Source: CAVPDG01 sp963702535 (GTDB lineage Bacteria; Chloroflexota; Anaerolineae; Anaerolineales; UBA4823). From it: a DNA stretch of 64,000 nucleotides. This document shows, piece by piece, positions 19,815 through 27,211 of this stretch. The translations under genes were made by a program, and so were the position numbers. The stretch spans positions 248,001 through 312,000 of the forward strand of contig CAVPDG010000004.1 of assembly GCA_963702535.1 (NCBI GenBank), read 5' to 3'. Every line of letters starts with the position of its first letter. Position 1 is the stretch's first letter. The notes beneath the pieces were generated by a model. The model ran no database searches and was not told the DNA's origin. It saw only the letters and a program-made list of their open reading frames with translations.

Positions 19815-21371
19815 TTGCCCATAAAAACAATCATCAAACCGAGCGAATACCATGATTCGGTCAGCCTGATGCTGGTGGCGCAGGAGCTGGCAAAGTCTCC
19901 TGGCGTGAGCGATGCGGCGGTGGTGATGGCGACCGAAGCCAACAAGCGCATCCTGGAGGAGGCGGGCTTGCTGACGGCAGAGGCGCAGGCAGCCTCGCCG
20001 AACGATCTGGTGATCGCCGTCAAGGGCGAGGCAGGCGCACTGAACGACGCCCTGGCAGCGGCGGAGAAGCTGCTGCAAACCCGGCAAAGCGCCGGGGAAA
20101 GCGCCGAGTTCCGCCCGAGGACGCTGCGCAGCGCGGTCAAGTCCAATCCCAGCGCCAACGTCGCCGTGATCTCGGTGGCGGGGCGCTATGCGGCGGCGGA
20201 AGCCTGGGAGGCGCTGCGGGGCGGCTTGCACGTGCTGTTGTTCAGCGATAACGTCTCGCTGGCTGACGAGATTGCCCTCAAGGAGTATGCCAGCCAGCAT
20301 GGTCTGCTGCTGATGGGACCCGGAGCGGGCACCGCCTTGATCAACGGGGTGGCGCTGGGATTTGCCAACGTGATCCCTGCCGGACCGGTAGGGATCGTCT
20401 CGGCGGCGGGTACGGGGCTGCAGGAGGTGAGCACGCTGCTGGCGAAGCGCGGCGTGGGCATCACGCAGGGCATCGGCAGCGGCGGGCGCGACCTGAGCAA
20501 AGACGTGGGCGGGATCATGATGCTGGCGGGCTTGAAAGCCTTGCAGGATGACCCGGCGACGCAGGTGATCGTGCTGGTCAGCAAGCCGCCCGCGGCGGAG
20601 GTGGCTGAGGTGGTACGCCAGCAGGTATTGCAAAGCGGCAAGCCGACGGTGGTTTGCCTGTTGGGCGGTAAGCCGTGGGGCGACCTGGGCGCGGCGGCAA
20701 GGCGTGTCTACCCGGTGAGCACGCTGGAGGAAGCGGCTATCCAGGCTGCTGCCCTGGCGAGCCCGGACGGCGTTCGGGCAACCCATGAGATGGAGCGTGT
20801 GGATACGCAGGCGCTGCGCAAGCGCCTCAAGCCGGAGCAGCGCTACCTGCGCGGCTTGTTCTCCGGCGGGACGCTGTGCTACGAGGCGCAGGTGATCTGG
20901 CGCGAGCTGCTGGATACCGCTGTCTATTCCAATGCCCCGCTGGAGAAGGAGAAGCAGCTCCCCGATTCGACCCGCAGCCAGGGGCACAGCGCGATCGACC
21001 TGGGCGAGGAAGAGTTCACCGTCGGCAGGCTGCACCCGATGATTGATAACGACCTGCGCATCCGCCGCCTGCTGCAGGAGGCAGGCGATCCCGAGGTTGC
21101 CGCCATCCTGCTGGATGTCGTCATCGGCTACGGGGCGCATCCCGACCCGGCGGCGGAGCTGGCGCAAGCCGTGCGCAAGGGGCGGGCGATTGCTGAAGCA
21201 AACGGGCGGGAGCTGCTCTTCCTTGCCTCCGTCACGGGAACCGAGCAGGACCCGCAGCGCTTGAGCCGCCAGGTGGAAACGCTGCAAGAGGCGGGCGTGC
21301 TGCTGTGCGCCAGCAATGCCGCGGCAGCGCGGCTGGCGGCGGGCATCGTGTGCGGAACAAGATCCGATTAA
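19815..21371 (+). CDS. fdrA: FdrA family protein (oxamate carbamoyltransferase subunit AllF-like)
   Basis: 518 residues, no breaks, starting with TTG at 19815 behind GGAGGG. The protein resembles the succinyl-CoA synthetase alpha fold: RSAVKSNPSANVAVISVAGR, GPGAGTALINGVALGFANVI, VGIVSAAGTGLQEVSTLLA, GVGITQGIGSGGRDLSKDVG. FdrA (AllF) in E. coli forms the anaerobic oxamate carbamoyltransferase with DUF1116 and DUF2877 partners, giving oxamate and carbamoyl phosphate from oxalurate. Here it lies 50 bases after the molybdenum hydroxylase and 13 bases before the DUF1116 gene. No carbamate kinase gene is in view, unlike the E. coli cluster. Confidence 0.88.
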   Translation: MPIKTIIKPSEYHDSVSLMLVAQELAKSPGVSDAAVVMATEANKRILEEAGLLTAEAQAASPNDLVIAVKGEAGALNDALAAAEKLLQTRQSAGESAEFRPRTLRSAVKSNPSANVAVISVAGRYAAAEAWEALRGGLHVLLFSDNVSLADEIALKEYASQHGLLLMGPGAGTALINGVALGFANVIPAGPVGIVSAAGTGLQEVSTLLAKRGVGITQGIGSGGRDLSKDVGGIMMLAGLKALQDDPATQVIVLVSKPPAAEVAEVVRQQVLQSGKPTVVCLLGGKPWGDLGAAARRVYPVSTLEEAAIQAAALASPDGVRATHEMERVDTQALRKRLKPEQRYLRGLFSGGTLCYEAQVIWRELLDTAVYSNAPLEKEKQLPDSTRSQGHSAIDLGEEEFTVGRLHPMIDNDLRIRRLLQEAGDPEVAAILLDVVIGYGAHPDPAAELAQAVRKGRAIAEANGRELLFLASVTGTEQDPQRLSRQVETLQEAGVLLCASNAAAARLAAGIVCGTRSD

Positions 21372-21384
21372 CGAGCGAGCGAGT

Positions 21385-22788
21385 ATGTCCGATCAGAAAA
21401 TCAATGACCTCTTTGGCAAGCCACTGACCGTGATCAACGTGGGCTTAGGAAGCATGGCGCAGGCGGTAACGGCGCAAGGTGTGCCGGTGATCCACCTGGA
21501 TTGGCAGCCGCCGGTGGAGGGCGTGCCGCGCCTGCATACGACGCGCCGCGGGTTGGACATCGAGGCTGCCAATGCAGAGGTTTGCCGGCGCATCAAGCAG
21601 GGCAGACCGGCGCTGGTGGGCATGGGTATCGCCCGGGATGTGATCCCGGATATGCACGCGCGCATGATCCTGCACGCCGGACCGCCGGTCACCTGGGAGT
21701 GCATGTGCGGTCCGCAGCGCGGGGCGGTGATGGGAGCATTGATCTACGAAGGCATGGCGAAGGACGAGGCTGACGCAGAACGGCTGGCAGCCTCGCAGGA
21801 GATCGAATATTCGCCCTGCCACCACCATCACAGCGTGGGACCGATGGCAGGGGTGGTCTCGCCATCGATGCCGGTGTTCATCATCGAGAACAAAGCCTTC
21901 GGCAACCGGGCTTTCTGCACCCAGAATGAGGGGCTGGGTAAGGTGCTGCGCTACGGCGGCATGGGTGCGGAAGTGTACGCCCGCCTGAAGTGGATGGAGA
22001 CGGAGCTCTATCCCACGCTGGACCGCGCCCTGCAAACGCTGCCGGATGGCATCGACCTGCGCAGCCTGATCGCCCAGGCGCTGCACATGGGCGACGAGTG
22101 CCACAACCGCAACCGCGCCGCCACCTCGCTCTTCTTACGAGCGATCGGTCCGGCGCTGGCGCGCACCAACCGCGACAATGAGACGCTGGCAAAGGTGATC
22201 GAGTTCATCGACCGCAACGACCACTTCTTCCTCAACCTGAGCATGCCGGCTGGCAAAGCCATGCTCGAGCCTGCCGAGGGCGTGGAGGGCAGCAGCATCG
22301 TGACCGTGATGGCGCGCAACGGCACCGATTTTGGCATCCGCCTGGCGAGCATGCCGGAGCGCTGGTTCACCGCCCCTGCCGGGCAGGTGCAAGGGCTGTA
22401 CTTCCCACAGTTTACGGCGCAAGATGCCAACCCGGACATCGGCGATAGCACGGTCACCGAGACCGCCGGTTACGGCGGTATGGCGATGGCAGCCGCCCCG
22501 GCAATCACCAAGTTCGTCGGCGGCACGCCGCAACTGGCGCTGCAGACCACGTTGGAGATGTACGAGATCACGTTCGACGAGCACGAGCAGTTCACCATCC
22601 CGGCGCTCAACTTCCGCGGCACGCCGTGCGGCATCGATGTGCGCAAGGTGATGGAAACCGGCATCCTGCCCCAGATCAATACCGGTATTGCCCACAAGGA
22701 CCCGGGTGTGGGGATGGTAGGGGCGGGTATCCTGCGCGCCCCGGAGAAGTGCTTCCGTGATGCATTCAATGCCTTTCAAAAAGAGTAA
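21385..22788 (+). CDS. allG: DUF1116 protein (oxamate carbamoyltransferase subunit AllG-like)
   Basis: 467 residues, intact, ATG at 21385 right after the FdrA stop. It has the DUF1116 signature regions: NVGLGSMAQAVTAQGVPVIH at the start, WECMCGPQRGAVMGALIYEG, SPCHHHHSVGPMAGVVSPSM (a His cluster), GDECHNRNRAATSLFLRAIG, and HKDPGVGMVGAGILRAPEKC near the end. E. coli YlbE (AllG) is the known homologue and acts with FdrA. Tight coupling to fdrA supports a complex. The His/Cys-rich segments suggest a metal or nucleotide site, which is inference. Confidence 0.88.
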   Translation: MSDQKINDLFGKPLTVINVGLGSMAQAVTAQGVPVIHLDWQPPVEGVPRLHTTRRGLDIEAANAEVCRRIKQGRPALVGMGIARDVIPDMHARMILHAGPPVTWECMCGPQRGAVMGALIYEGMAKDEADAERLAASQEIEYSPCHHHHSVGPMAGVVSPSMPVFIIENKAFGNRAFCTQNEGLGKVLRYGGMGAEVYARLKWMETELYPTLDRALQTLPDGIDLRSLIAQALHMGDECHNRNRAATSLFLRAIGPALARTNRDNETLAKVIEFIDRNDHFFLNLSMPAGKAMLEPAEGVEGSSIVTVMARNGTDFGIRLASMPERWFTAPAGQVQGLYFPQFTAQDANPDIGDSTVTETAGYGGMAMAAAPAITKFVGGTPQLALQTTLEMYEITFDEHEQFTIPALNFRGTPCGIDVRKVMETGILPQINTGIAHKDPGVGMVGAGILRAPEKCFRDAFNAFQKE

Positions 22789-22822
22789 AGATTAAAACAC
22801 TAAGAACACGAAGGAACGTGAG
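22788..22822 (+). repeat. left flank repeat of the GxxExxY gene
   Basis: AGATTAAAACACTAAGAACA then CGAAGG and GTGAG lies right after the DUF1116 stop. It matches, in inverted orientation, the sequence at 23281-23322 and resembles the arms at 8.5 kb and 11.1 kb. Confidence 0.7.
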
Positions 22823-22839
22823 ATAGATAAAAGAAAGTA

Positions 22840-23226
22840 ATGATAAGTTACAGGATGGAAGTTGAGGAAATTGGCAGGATCATTGTGGATTCAGCCATTC
22901 GGGTTCACCGCACCGTCGGGCCGGGTTTGTTAGAATCGACCTATCAGAAGTGCCTGGCGCATGAACTGACCAAACGTGGCTTGAAGGTGGATTGTGAGCT
23001 TCTGCTCCCGATTGAATACGACGGCGTAAGGATTGAGTCGGGTTATCGGGTAGATATGTTGATCGATGATTGTGTCATCATTGAAAATAAGACTGTGGAC
23101 AATATCCTCCCGATCCACGAGGCGCAACTGCTGACCTATATGCGCTTACGCAAGGTGAAGTTGGGTTATCTTCTCAACTGGAAAGTAGTACTGATGAAAC
23201 AAGGCATTAAACGGATGATCCTCTAA
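22840..23226 (+). CDS. GxxExxY protein (PD-(D/E)xK nuclease-like)
   Basis: 128 residues. It has the eponymous GxxExxY motif in GPGLLESTYQKCL and a PD-(D/E)xK-like core: YRVDMLIDDCVIIENKTV, where Asp and Glu-x-Lys could bind metal. Family members (PDDEXK_3) are widespread in environmental bacteria, often scattered between unrelated genes; function is not established. Here the gene breaks the catabolic operon between the DUF1116 and cyclase genes, and imperfect inverted repeats of about 30 bases flank it on both sides. I infer that gene plus repeats inserted as a unit. Confidence 0.88.
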   Translation: MISYRMEVEEIGRIIVDSAIRVHRTVGPGLLESTYQKCLAHELTKRGLKVDCELLLPIEYDGVRIESGYRVDMLIDDCVIIENKTVDNILPIHEAQLLTYMRLRKVKLGYLLNWKVVLMKQGIKRMIL

Positions 23227-23280
23227 CACAACCAGACCCATCAGATCTATGGAGAGTGCATGGTCGATCATTGACCCTTA

Positions 23281-23322
23281 AAAACTTTGTGATCCCTTTG
23301 AGTTCTTTGTGTTTCAATCTAT
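23281..23322 (-). repeat. right flank repeat of the GxxExxY gene
   Basis: On the minus strand it reads AGATTGAAACACAAAGAACT then CAAAGGGATCACAAAG, an imperfect inverted copy of 22788-22822. It ends 20 bases before the start codon of the cyclase gene, so it separates that gene from its former upstream neighbour. Confidence 0.7.
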
Positions 23323-23342
23323 TACCCATAAAGGAGCTGGCT

Positions 23343-24224
23343 ATGAAATTTATTGATCTCACGATCCCACTGGGAGTAGCAACGCCGCCGTGGCCCACCT
23401 ACGAGCCATTGCAGGTGAAGTACTTCAAGCGCCTGGCGCCGAACGGCGCCAACGGGCAGGTGGTGACCCATTCCAACCACCTGGGCACGCACCTGGATGG
23501 CGAGATCCACTTCCACACACCCGGCAAGGACATCGCCTCATTGTCGATGGACTACCTGGTGAACGAGGCGGCGGTGGTCGACCTGAGCGACGTGTGCGGC
23601 GATTACGACGTCTACACCAGCAAGATGGTGGAAGAGCGGGTGGAAGTGCGGGAGGGCGATATCCTCATCATCCACACCGGCTACCATCACTTCGGCTGGG
23701 ACATGCCCACCGCCAACGAAATCCGCTACATGGTCATGCACCCTGGTCCTGACCGCGAGTTCGCCGAGTGGGCGAAAGCCAAAAAGCTGCGCTGGATCGG
23801 CGTAGATTGCGGCAGCGCCGACCACCCGATGAACACCATTATCCGCGACTGGATGCCGCGCCAGGCGCGCCAGGCGGAGAAAGTCTTCCAGAAGAAGTAC
23901 GGCATGGGGCTGGCGCAGTTCTTCGACGACAGCAAGTACCAGCTGATGCACCTGGAGATGTTCCCCTTTGGCATCGTGCACGCCGAGTGCATCGGCGGCG
24001 ATATCGACCTGCTGGTCAACCGGCGGGTGACGGTGGGCTTCTTCCCCTGGCGCTTCGTGGACGGAGAGTCCTGCATCGGGCGCTGCGTCGCCATGGTGGA
24101 GGACGACGAGTACGAGAAGCTGATGCAGAAGAAAGCCAGTATGCCCAAGACGAAGTTCGGTGACGGCATCGAGCCGGAGCACGTGGAAAGCATCAACCGG
24201 CTCAGCCGAGAGAATCTGGAATAG
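23343..24224 (+). CDS. cyclase-family metal-dependent hydrolase
   Basis: 293 residues, ATG at 23343 preceded by AAAGGAG. The family motif HxGTHxDxxxHF appears as NHLGTHLDGEIHFH, which binds the divalent metal. Relatives include kynurenine formamidase and isatin hydrolase, which open amide rings or cleave formamides. After the His/Asp motif come DILIIHTGYHHFGW and WIGVDCGSADHP, also typical. The protein is longer than KynB (about 210), with inserts around YQLMHLEMFPFGIVHAECIG. In this operon it would fit hydrolysis of a cyclic amide produced by the molybdenum hydroxylase; that is inference. Confidence 0.85.
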   Translation: MKFIDLTIPLGVATPPWPTYEPLQVKYFKRLAPNGANGQVVTHSNHLGTHLDGEIHFHTPGKDIASLSMDYLVNEAAVVDLSDVCGDYDVYTSKMVEERVEVREGDILIIHTGYHHFGWDMPTANEIRYMVMHPGPDREFAEWAKAKKLRWIGVDCGSADHPMNTIIRDWMPRQARQAEKVFQKKYGMGLAQFFDDSKYQLMHLEMFPFGIVHAECIGGDIDLLVNRRVTVGFFPWRFVDGESCIGRCVAMVEDDEYEKLMQKKASMPKTKFGDGIEPEHVESINRLSRENLE

Positions 24225-24233
24225 GAGGAAAGC

Positions 24234-24923
24234 ATGCCAGTCGATATGGAGCTTGAAGCGGTCCTGCGACCGACCCAGTACGAGATGCCGCCGTATCCGC
24301 CGAAGGTGATCACCCTGGCGAACGGCAAGAAGATGGTGGTGCGCCAGGCGCAGCGCGAGGATGTGCCCGAGATCCTCAAGTCCGTGCACCCCTGCCTGTT
24401 CATCGAGCGCGATTATTACGATATCGTCAGCGCCCGGCTGTACGGCGAGCTGCTGGCGTGGTTTCGCTACCGGGTGAAGAGCGAGTACTGCCTGATGGGG
24501 CAGGTCGATGGCTATCTGGTAGGCATTGTCAACGGGCGCATGGAGAACGAGAAGGTGGGGATGAGCTACCACACGCTGGCGATCGACCGCGGCTTGCGCA
24601 TCGGCTCGCACCTGTTCGCCGCCAAGATGGAATACCACATGGAATACCTGAACCAGGACGATGTCCTGATCGTGGCGGAGAGCCCCATCGGCTTCCGGCG
24701 CTGGATGATCGAGTACCCGCTGGAGAAGACCAACATCCCGCACGAGCTGGGCGGCGGCGATTCCTACCGCCTGACGCGGGATATCTACTTCGCAGCCAAG
24801 CCGCGCCTGGTGGTGGGCGATCGCCCTGTGCCGCAAGAATTGATGGACGAAGCCATGGCGGCGATCAAGTTTGCCGACGATGACACCATTCGCGAGCGCA
24901 TTGCCGGGCTGAAAGGGAGATGA
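24234..24923 (+). CDS. GNAT-fold acyltransferase-like protein
   Basis: 229 residues, ATG behind AGGAGGAAAGC, 10 bases after the cyclase stop. After an N-terminal extension of about 35 residues, MVVRQAQREDVPEILKSVHP looks like strand 1/helix 1 of the GNAT fold, YCLMGQVDGYLVGIVNGRME like strands 2-4, and YHTLAIDRGLRIGSHLFAAK like strand 4 and the acyl-CoA-binding R-x-x-G-x-A/S loop. The C-terminal third (YRLTRDIYFAAKPRLVVGDR) is unusual. It could acylate an amine in the pathway, or be a non-catalytic relative. Fold-level call only. Confidence 0.6.
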   Translation: MPVDMELEAVLRPTQYEMPPYPPKVITLANGKKMVVRQAQREDVPEILKSVHPCLFIERDYYDIVSARLYGELLAWFRYRVKSEYCLMGQVDGYLVGIVNGRMENEKVGMSYHTLAIDRGLRIGSHLFAAKMEYHMEYLNQDDVLIVAESPIGFRRWMIEYPLEKTNIPHELGGGDSYRLTRDIYFAAKPRLVVGDRPVPQELMDEAMAAIKFADDDTIRERIAGLKGR

Positions 24924-24927
24924 GACG

Positions 24928-26118
24928 ATGAGAGATGTTGCAGTCATTGGCGTCGGTATGATCCCGTTTGGCCGGCGGGATGAAGACAGCCTGATGGATA
25001 TGCTGGCATACGCCTCTCTGAAGGCGCTGGACGATGCCGGATTGGGCGACGGATCCGTGGATGCGGTCTATGTCGGCAACATGGGCGGCGGCATCATCCA
25101 GCACCAGACGGCGATCGCCAGCTCGTTGGTGGACCGGCTGAGCCTGCTGCCCGCCGCGGCGGAGACCGTGGAGAATGGTCCGGCATCGGGCGGCTCGGCG
25201 GTCAAGAATGGCCTGCTGGCGGTGGCGTCCGGGTATTACGACACCGTTCTGGTGGTGGGCGGCGAGAAGATGCGCGAGGTGACCGGCTGGCGCGCCACGG
25301 ACTTCGTGGCGACCATGACCCATCCCCAGGCGGAGTACGTCTATGGCGTCACGCTGCCCGGTATGGCGGGCATGTTCACCCGGCTGTACATGGAGAAATA
25401 CGGCGTCACGCGCGAACAGTTGGTGGCGGTGGCGATCAAGAACCAGGAGATGGGCGGGCGCAACCCCTACGCGCACGTCGAGATGGCGATCACCAAAGAG
25501 GGGATTTACGATGATCACGCCTCGATCGTCAACAACCCGGTGATCGCTGACCCGCTGCACCTGTACGACGCCTGCCCGGTCAGCGACGGGTCGGCGGCTA
25601 TCCTGCTCTGCCCGCTGGAGAAGCTCAAGAATCCCGCCAAGCCGCCGGTGGTGATCGCCGGGTTCGGTCAGGCGACCGACACACAAACCCTGCAGGAGCG
25701 GGAAGATCCAACCGACCTGAAAGCCGTGACCCTTGCGGCGCAGAAGGCGCTGGAGATGGCAAAGCTCAAGCCATCCGACATCCACGTGGCGGAGCTGCAC
25801 GACGCCTTCACCATCCTGGAGATCGCCGAGAGCGAGCACATCGGCTTCTTCAAGAAAGGCGAGGGCGGCAAGGCTGCCCTGGCGGGAAAGACCGCCCTGG
25901 GTGGGACAATCCCGATCAACGTGTCGGGCGGCTTGAAGGCGCGCGGCCACCCGGTGGGCGCCACCGGCGTTGCGCAGGTAGTGGATATCGTCTACCAGCT
26001 GCGCCACGAGCTGCCCAAGAACCGCCAGGTGAAGAACGCCCAGAACGGCTTGACGGTGAACTTCGGCGGGTTCGGCAACAACGTGCTGTCTTTCGTGTTG
26101 CGGAGGGTTGAGCAATGA
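24928..26118 (+). CDS. thiolase-like protein lacking the nucleophilic cysteine
   Basis: 396 residues of the SCP2-type thiolase class (MRDVAVIGVGMIPFGRRDED start). The region that normally reads E-x-A-C-A-S-G-G here reads VENGPASGGSAVKN, so the active-site Cys is Pro. The HDAF motif (ELHDAFTILEIAE) and the GGLKARGHPVGATG loop are intact. It overlaps the DUF35 gene by ATGA, so the two are made together. Archaeal thiolases pair with DUF35 proteins, and the actinobacterial aldolase Ltp2 is a thiolase-fold enzyme that also lacks the Cys and needs a DUF35 partner. I favour an aldolase-like or non-thiolytic role. Confidence 0.85.
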   Translation: MRDVAVIGVGMIPFGRRDEDSLMDMLAYASLKALDDAGLGDGSVDAVYVGNMGGGIIQHQTAIASSLVDRLSLLPAAAETVENGPASGGSAVKNGLLAVASGYYDTVLVVGGEKMREVTGWRATDFVATMTHPQAEYVYGVTLPGMAGMFTRLYMEKYGVTREQLVAVAIKNQEMGGRNPYAHVEMAITKEGIYDDHASIVNNPVIADPLHLYDACPVSDGSAAILLCPLEKLKNPAKPPVVIAGFGQATDTQTLQEREDPTDLKAVTLAAQKALEMAKLKPSDIHVAELHDAFTILEIAESEHIGFFKKGEGGKAALAGKTALGGTIPINVSGGLKARGHPVGATGVAQVVDIVYQLRHELPKNRQVKNAQNGLTVNFGGFGNNVLSFVLRRVEQ

Positions 26119-26471
26119 AAACCGAGATTGGCATCACTGCTTACAAATGCACCAAGTGCGGCAAGCTGCACTACCCCTTCCACGACCGCTGCCTGGCGTG
26201 CAAGAACCGGGAGTTCGAGCCGGTCAAGCCGCAGGGACAGGCGAAGCTGCTCACCTTCACCCGCATTTACAACCTGCCGTGGGGCTTCGACCAGCGCTAC
26301 CTGACCATCGGCGTGGTGGAGTTCGAGAACGGCGTGCGCGCCATGGGGCAGATCCATGCCGACGAGAGCTATGAGCTCAAAGTCGGGATGGTGATGCAGC
26401 CGGGCTGGGGGCCGGTGCGCGTGCAGTATGGGGAGAATGTCTACGGGCTGACGCTGGAGCCCCTGGGCTAG
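26115..26471 (+). CDS. Zn-ribbon OB-fold protein, DUF35 family
   Basis: 118 residues. Zinc ribbon YKCTKCGKLHYP ... DRCLACKNREFE (two CxxC pairs), followed by an OB-fold (LLTFTRIYNLPWGFDQRYLT ... VRAMGQIHADESYELKVGMV). DUF35 proteins bind thiolase-fold enzymes and can tether acyl-CoA. Its ATG overlaps the stop of the thiolase-like gene (ATGA), which is strong evidence for a complex. A clear intrinsic terminator follows 22 bases later, ending the operon. Confidence 0.92.
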   Translation: MKTEIGITAYKCTKCGKLHYPFHDRCLACKNREFEPVKPQGQAKLLTFTRIYNLPWGFDQRYLTIGVVEFENGVRAMGQIHADESYELKVGMVMQPGWGPVRVQYGENVYGLTLEPLG

Positions 26472-26492
26472 ATCATTAGTTTTTACTACAAC

Positions 26493-26529
26493 AGAGTGGC
26501 TGCTGAGGTAACCCGGCAGCCACTCTTTT
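26493..26529 (+). terminator. intrinsic terminator of the catabolic operon
   Basis: An 11-bp stem (AGAGTGGCTGC 26493-26503 with its complement 26516-26526) with 12-nt loop is followed by a short T run (26526-26529). It lies just after the DUF35 gene and before the convergent mazF. Confidence 0.88.
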
Positions 26530-26544
26530 CATGGGTCTTTGTTT

Positions 26545-26880
26545 TTAGCCGCCGATTAATGTTCCCAGCTTTTCCAGGACCTCGTCCATAGCCTTCTCCG
26601 GTAGCTTGCCGGCAAATTCTGCGCTTCTGGCTTGCCAGTCCAGGCTCTTCACTTGGTCAGACAGGATGACGCCGCTGAGCCCGAGCCCCTCTGGTAGAGC
26701 CACTTCGAAAGGGTAGCCTTTCACCTGGGAGGTAATCGGGCAAAATATAGCGAGGCTTACTTTTTCGTTATATGCTTTTGGCGACAATACCAGGGCGGGT
26801 CGCCGACCGGCCTGTTCGTGGCCCGCTTGTGGATTCATCGTGATCCAGACGATATCGCCGCGCTGCGGGATGTACGCCAT
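26545..26880 (-). CDS. mazF: MazF/PemK-type endoribonuclease toxin
   Basis: 111 residues with the MazF fold markers: YIPQRGDIVWITMNPQAGHE (N-terminal strand and loop), GRRPALVLSPKAYN (the R-P-A-L-V-L-S strand), ICPITS-like FCPITSQVKGYPFEV, and SDQVKSLDW. MazF toxins cut mRNA at specific triplets or longer sites. The gene follows mazE by two bases on the minus strand, the usual antitoxin-first order. Confidence 0.93.
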   Translation of the reverse strand: MAYIPQRGDIVWITMNPQAGHEQAGRRPALVLSPKAYNEKVSLAIFCPITSQVKGYPFEVALPEGLGLSGVILSDQVKSLDWQARSAEFAGKLPEKAMDEVLEKLGTLIGG

Positions 26881-26882
26881 CG

Positions 26883-27125
26883 TTACCAGACCTCATTCCC
26901 AACGGCGGCGCCTGTATCGGTTTCATGATGCAGATTGTTTGGATTGATACCGGCCAACAGGCTATCCAGCGTCCATCCGGAGGCGCTCAATGGCTTGACC
27001 ACAATCTGCCCATCGACGAGTGATATTTCCACGAGCGAATCGTTTTCTAGCCGGGCATCTGCGGCAAATGCCTTGGGGATGCGCACGGCAAGACTGTTGC
27101 CCCATTTCTGAACTTTGGTAAGCAT
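26883..27125 (-). CDS. mazE: MazE-type AbrB-fold antitoxin
   Basis: 80 residues. The AbrB/MazE swapped-hairpin motif is at the start: VQKWGNSLAVRIPKAFAADA, then NDSLVEISLVDGQIVVKPLS. The C-terminal tail (LDSLLAGINPNNLHHETDTG) would wrap around MazF. The start ATG 27125 follows GGAGAT; the longer upstream frame is not used because it covers the operator. An inverted-repeat operator lies directly upstream, fitting autoregulation by the complex. Confidence 0.93.
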   Translation of the reverse strand: MLTKVQKWGNSLAVRIPKAFAADARLENDSLVEISLVDGQIVVKPLSASGWTLDSLLAGINPNNLHHETDTGAAVGNEVW

Positions 27126-27130
27126 AGATG

Positions 27131-27163
27131 GTATCTCCTGAATGTATCTACAATAAAGATACA
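27131..27163 (-). promoter_or_regulatory. mazEF operator with three GTATCT half-sites
   Basis: TGTATCT at 27143-27149 and AGATACA at 27157-27163 form a perfect 7-7-7 inverted repeat. A further GTATCT at 27131-27136 lies 13 bases before the first. All three half-sites begin exactly 13 bases apart. The outer one overlaps the mazE ribosome-binding site. Confidence 0.7.
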
Positions 27164-27211
27164 CGAATTGTTGGAATATGTCAAGATATGAATTTGGTTT
27201 ATGTGGGATGA

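Noticed and set aside
18887..21287. Long minus-strand open frames opposite the molybdenum hydroxylase and fdrA (up to 569 codons)
   Set aside because: They are antisense shadows of strongly conserved plus-strand proteins; their translations are low-complexity, His/Arg/Gln-rich and match no family.
23538..26115. Minus-strand frames of 469 and 416 codons opposite the cyclase, GNAT-like and thiolase-like genes
   Set aside because: Codon-position shadows of GC-rich coding DNA; no start signals or domains.
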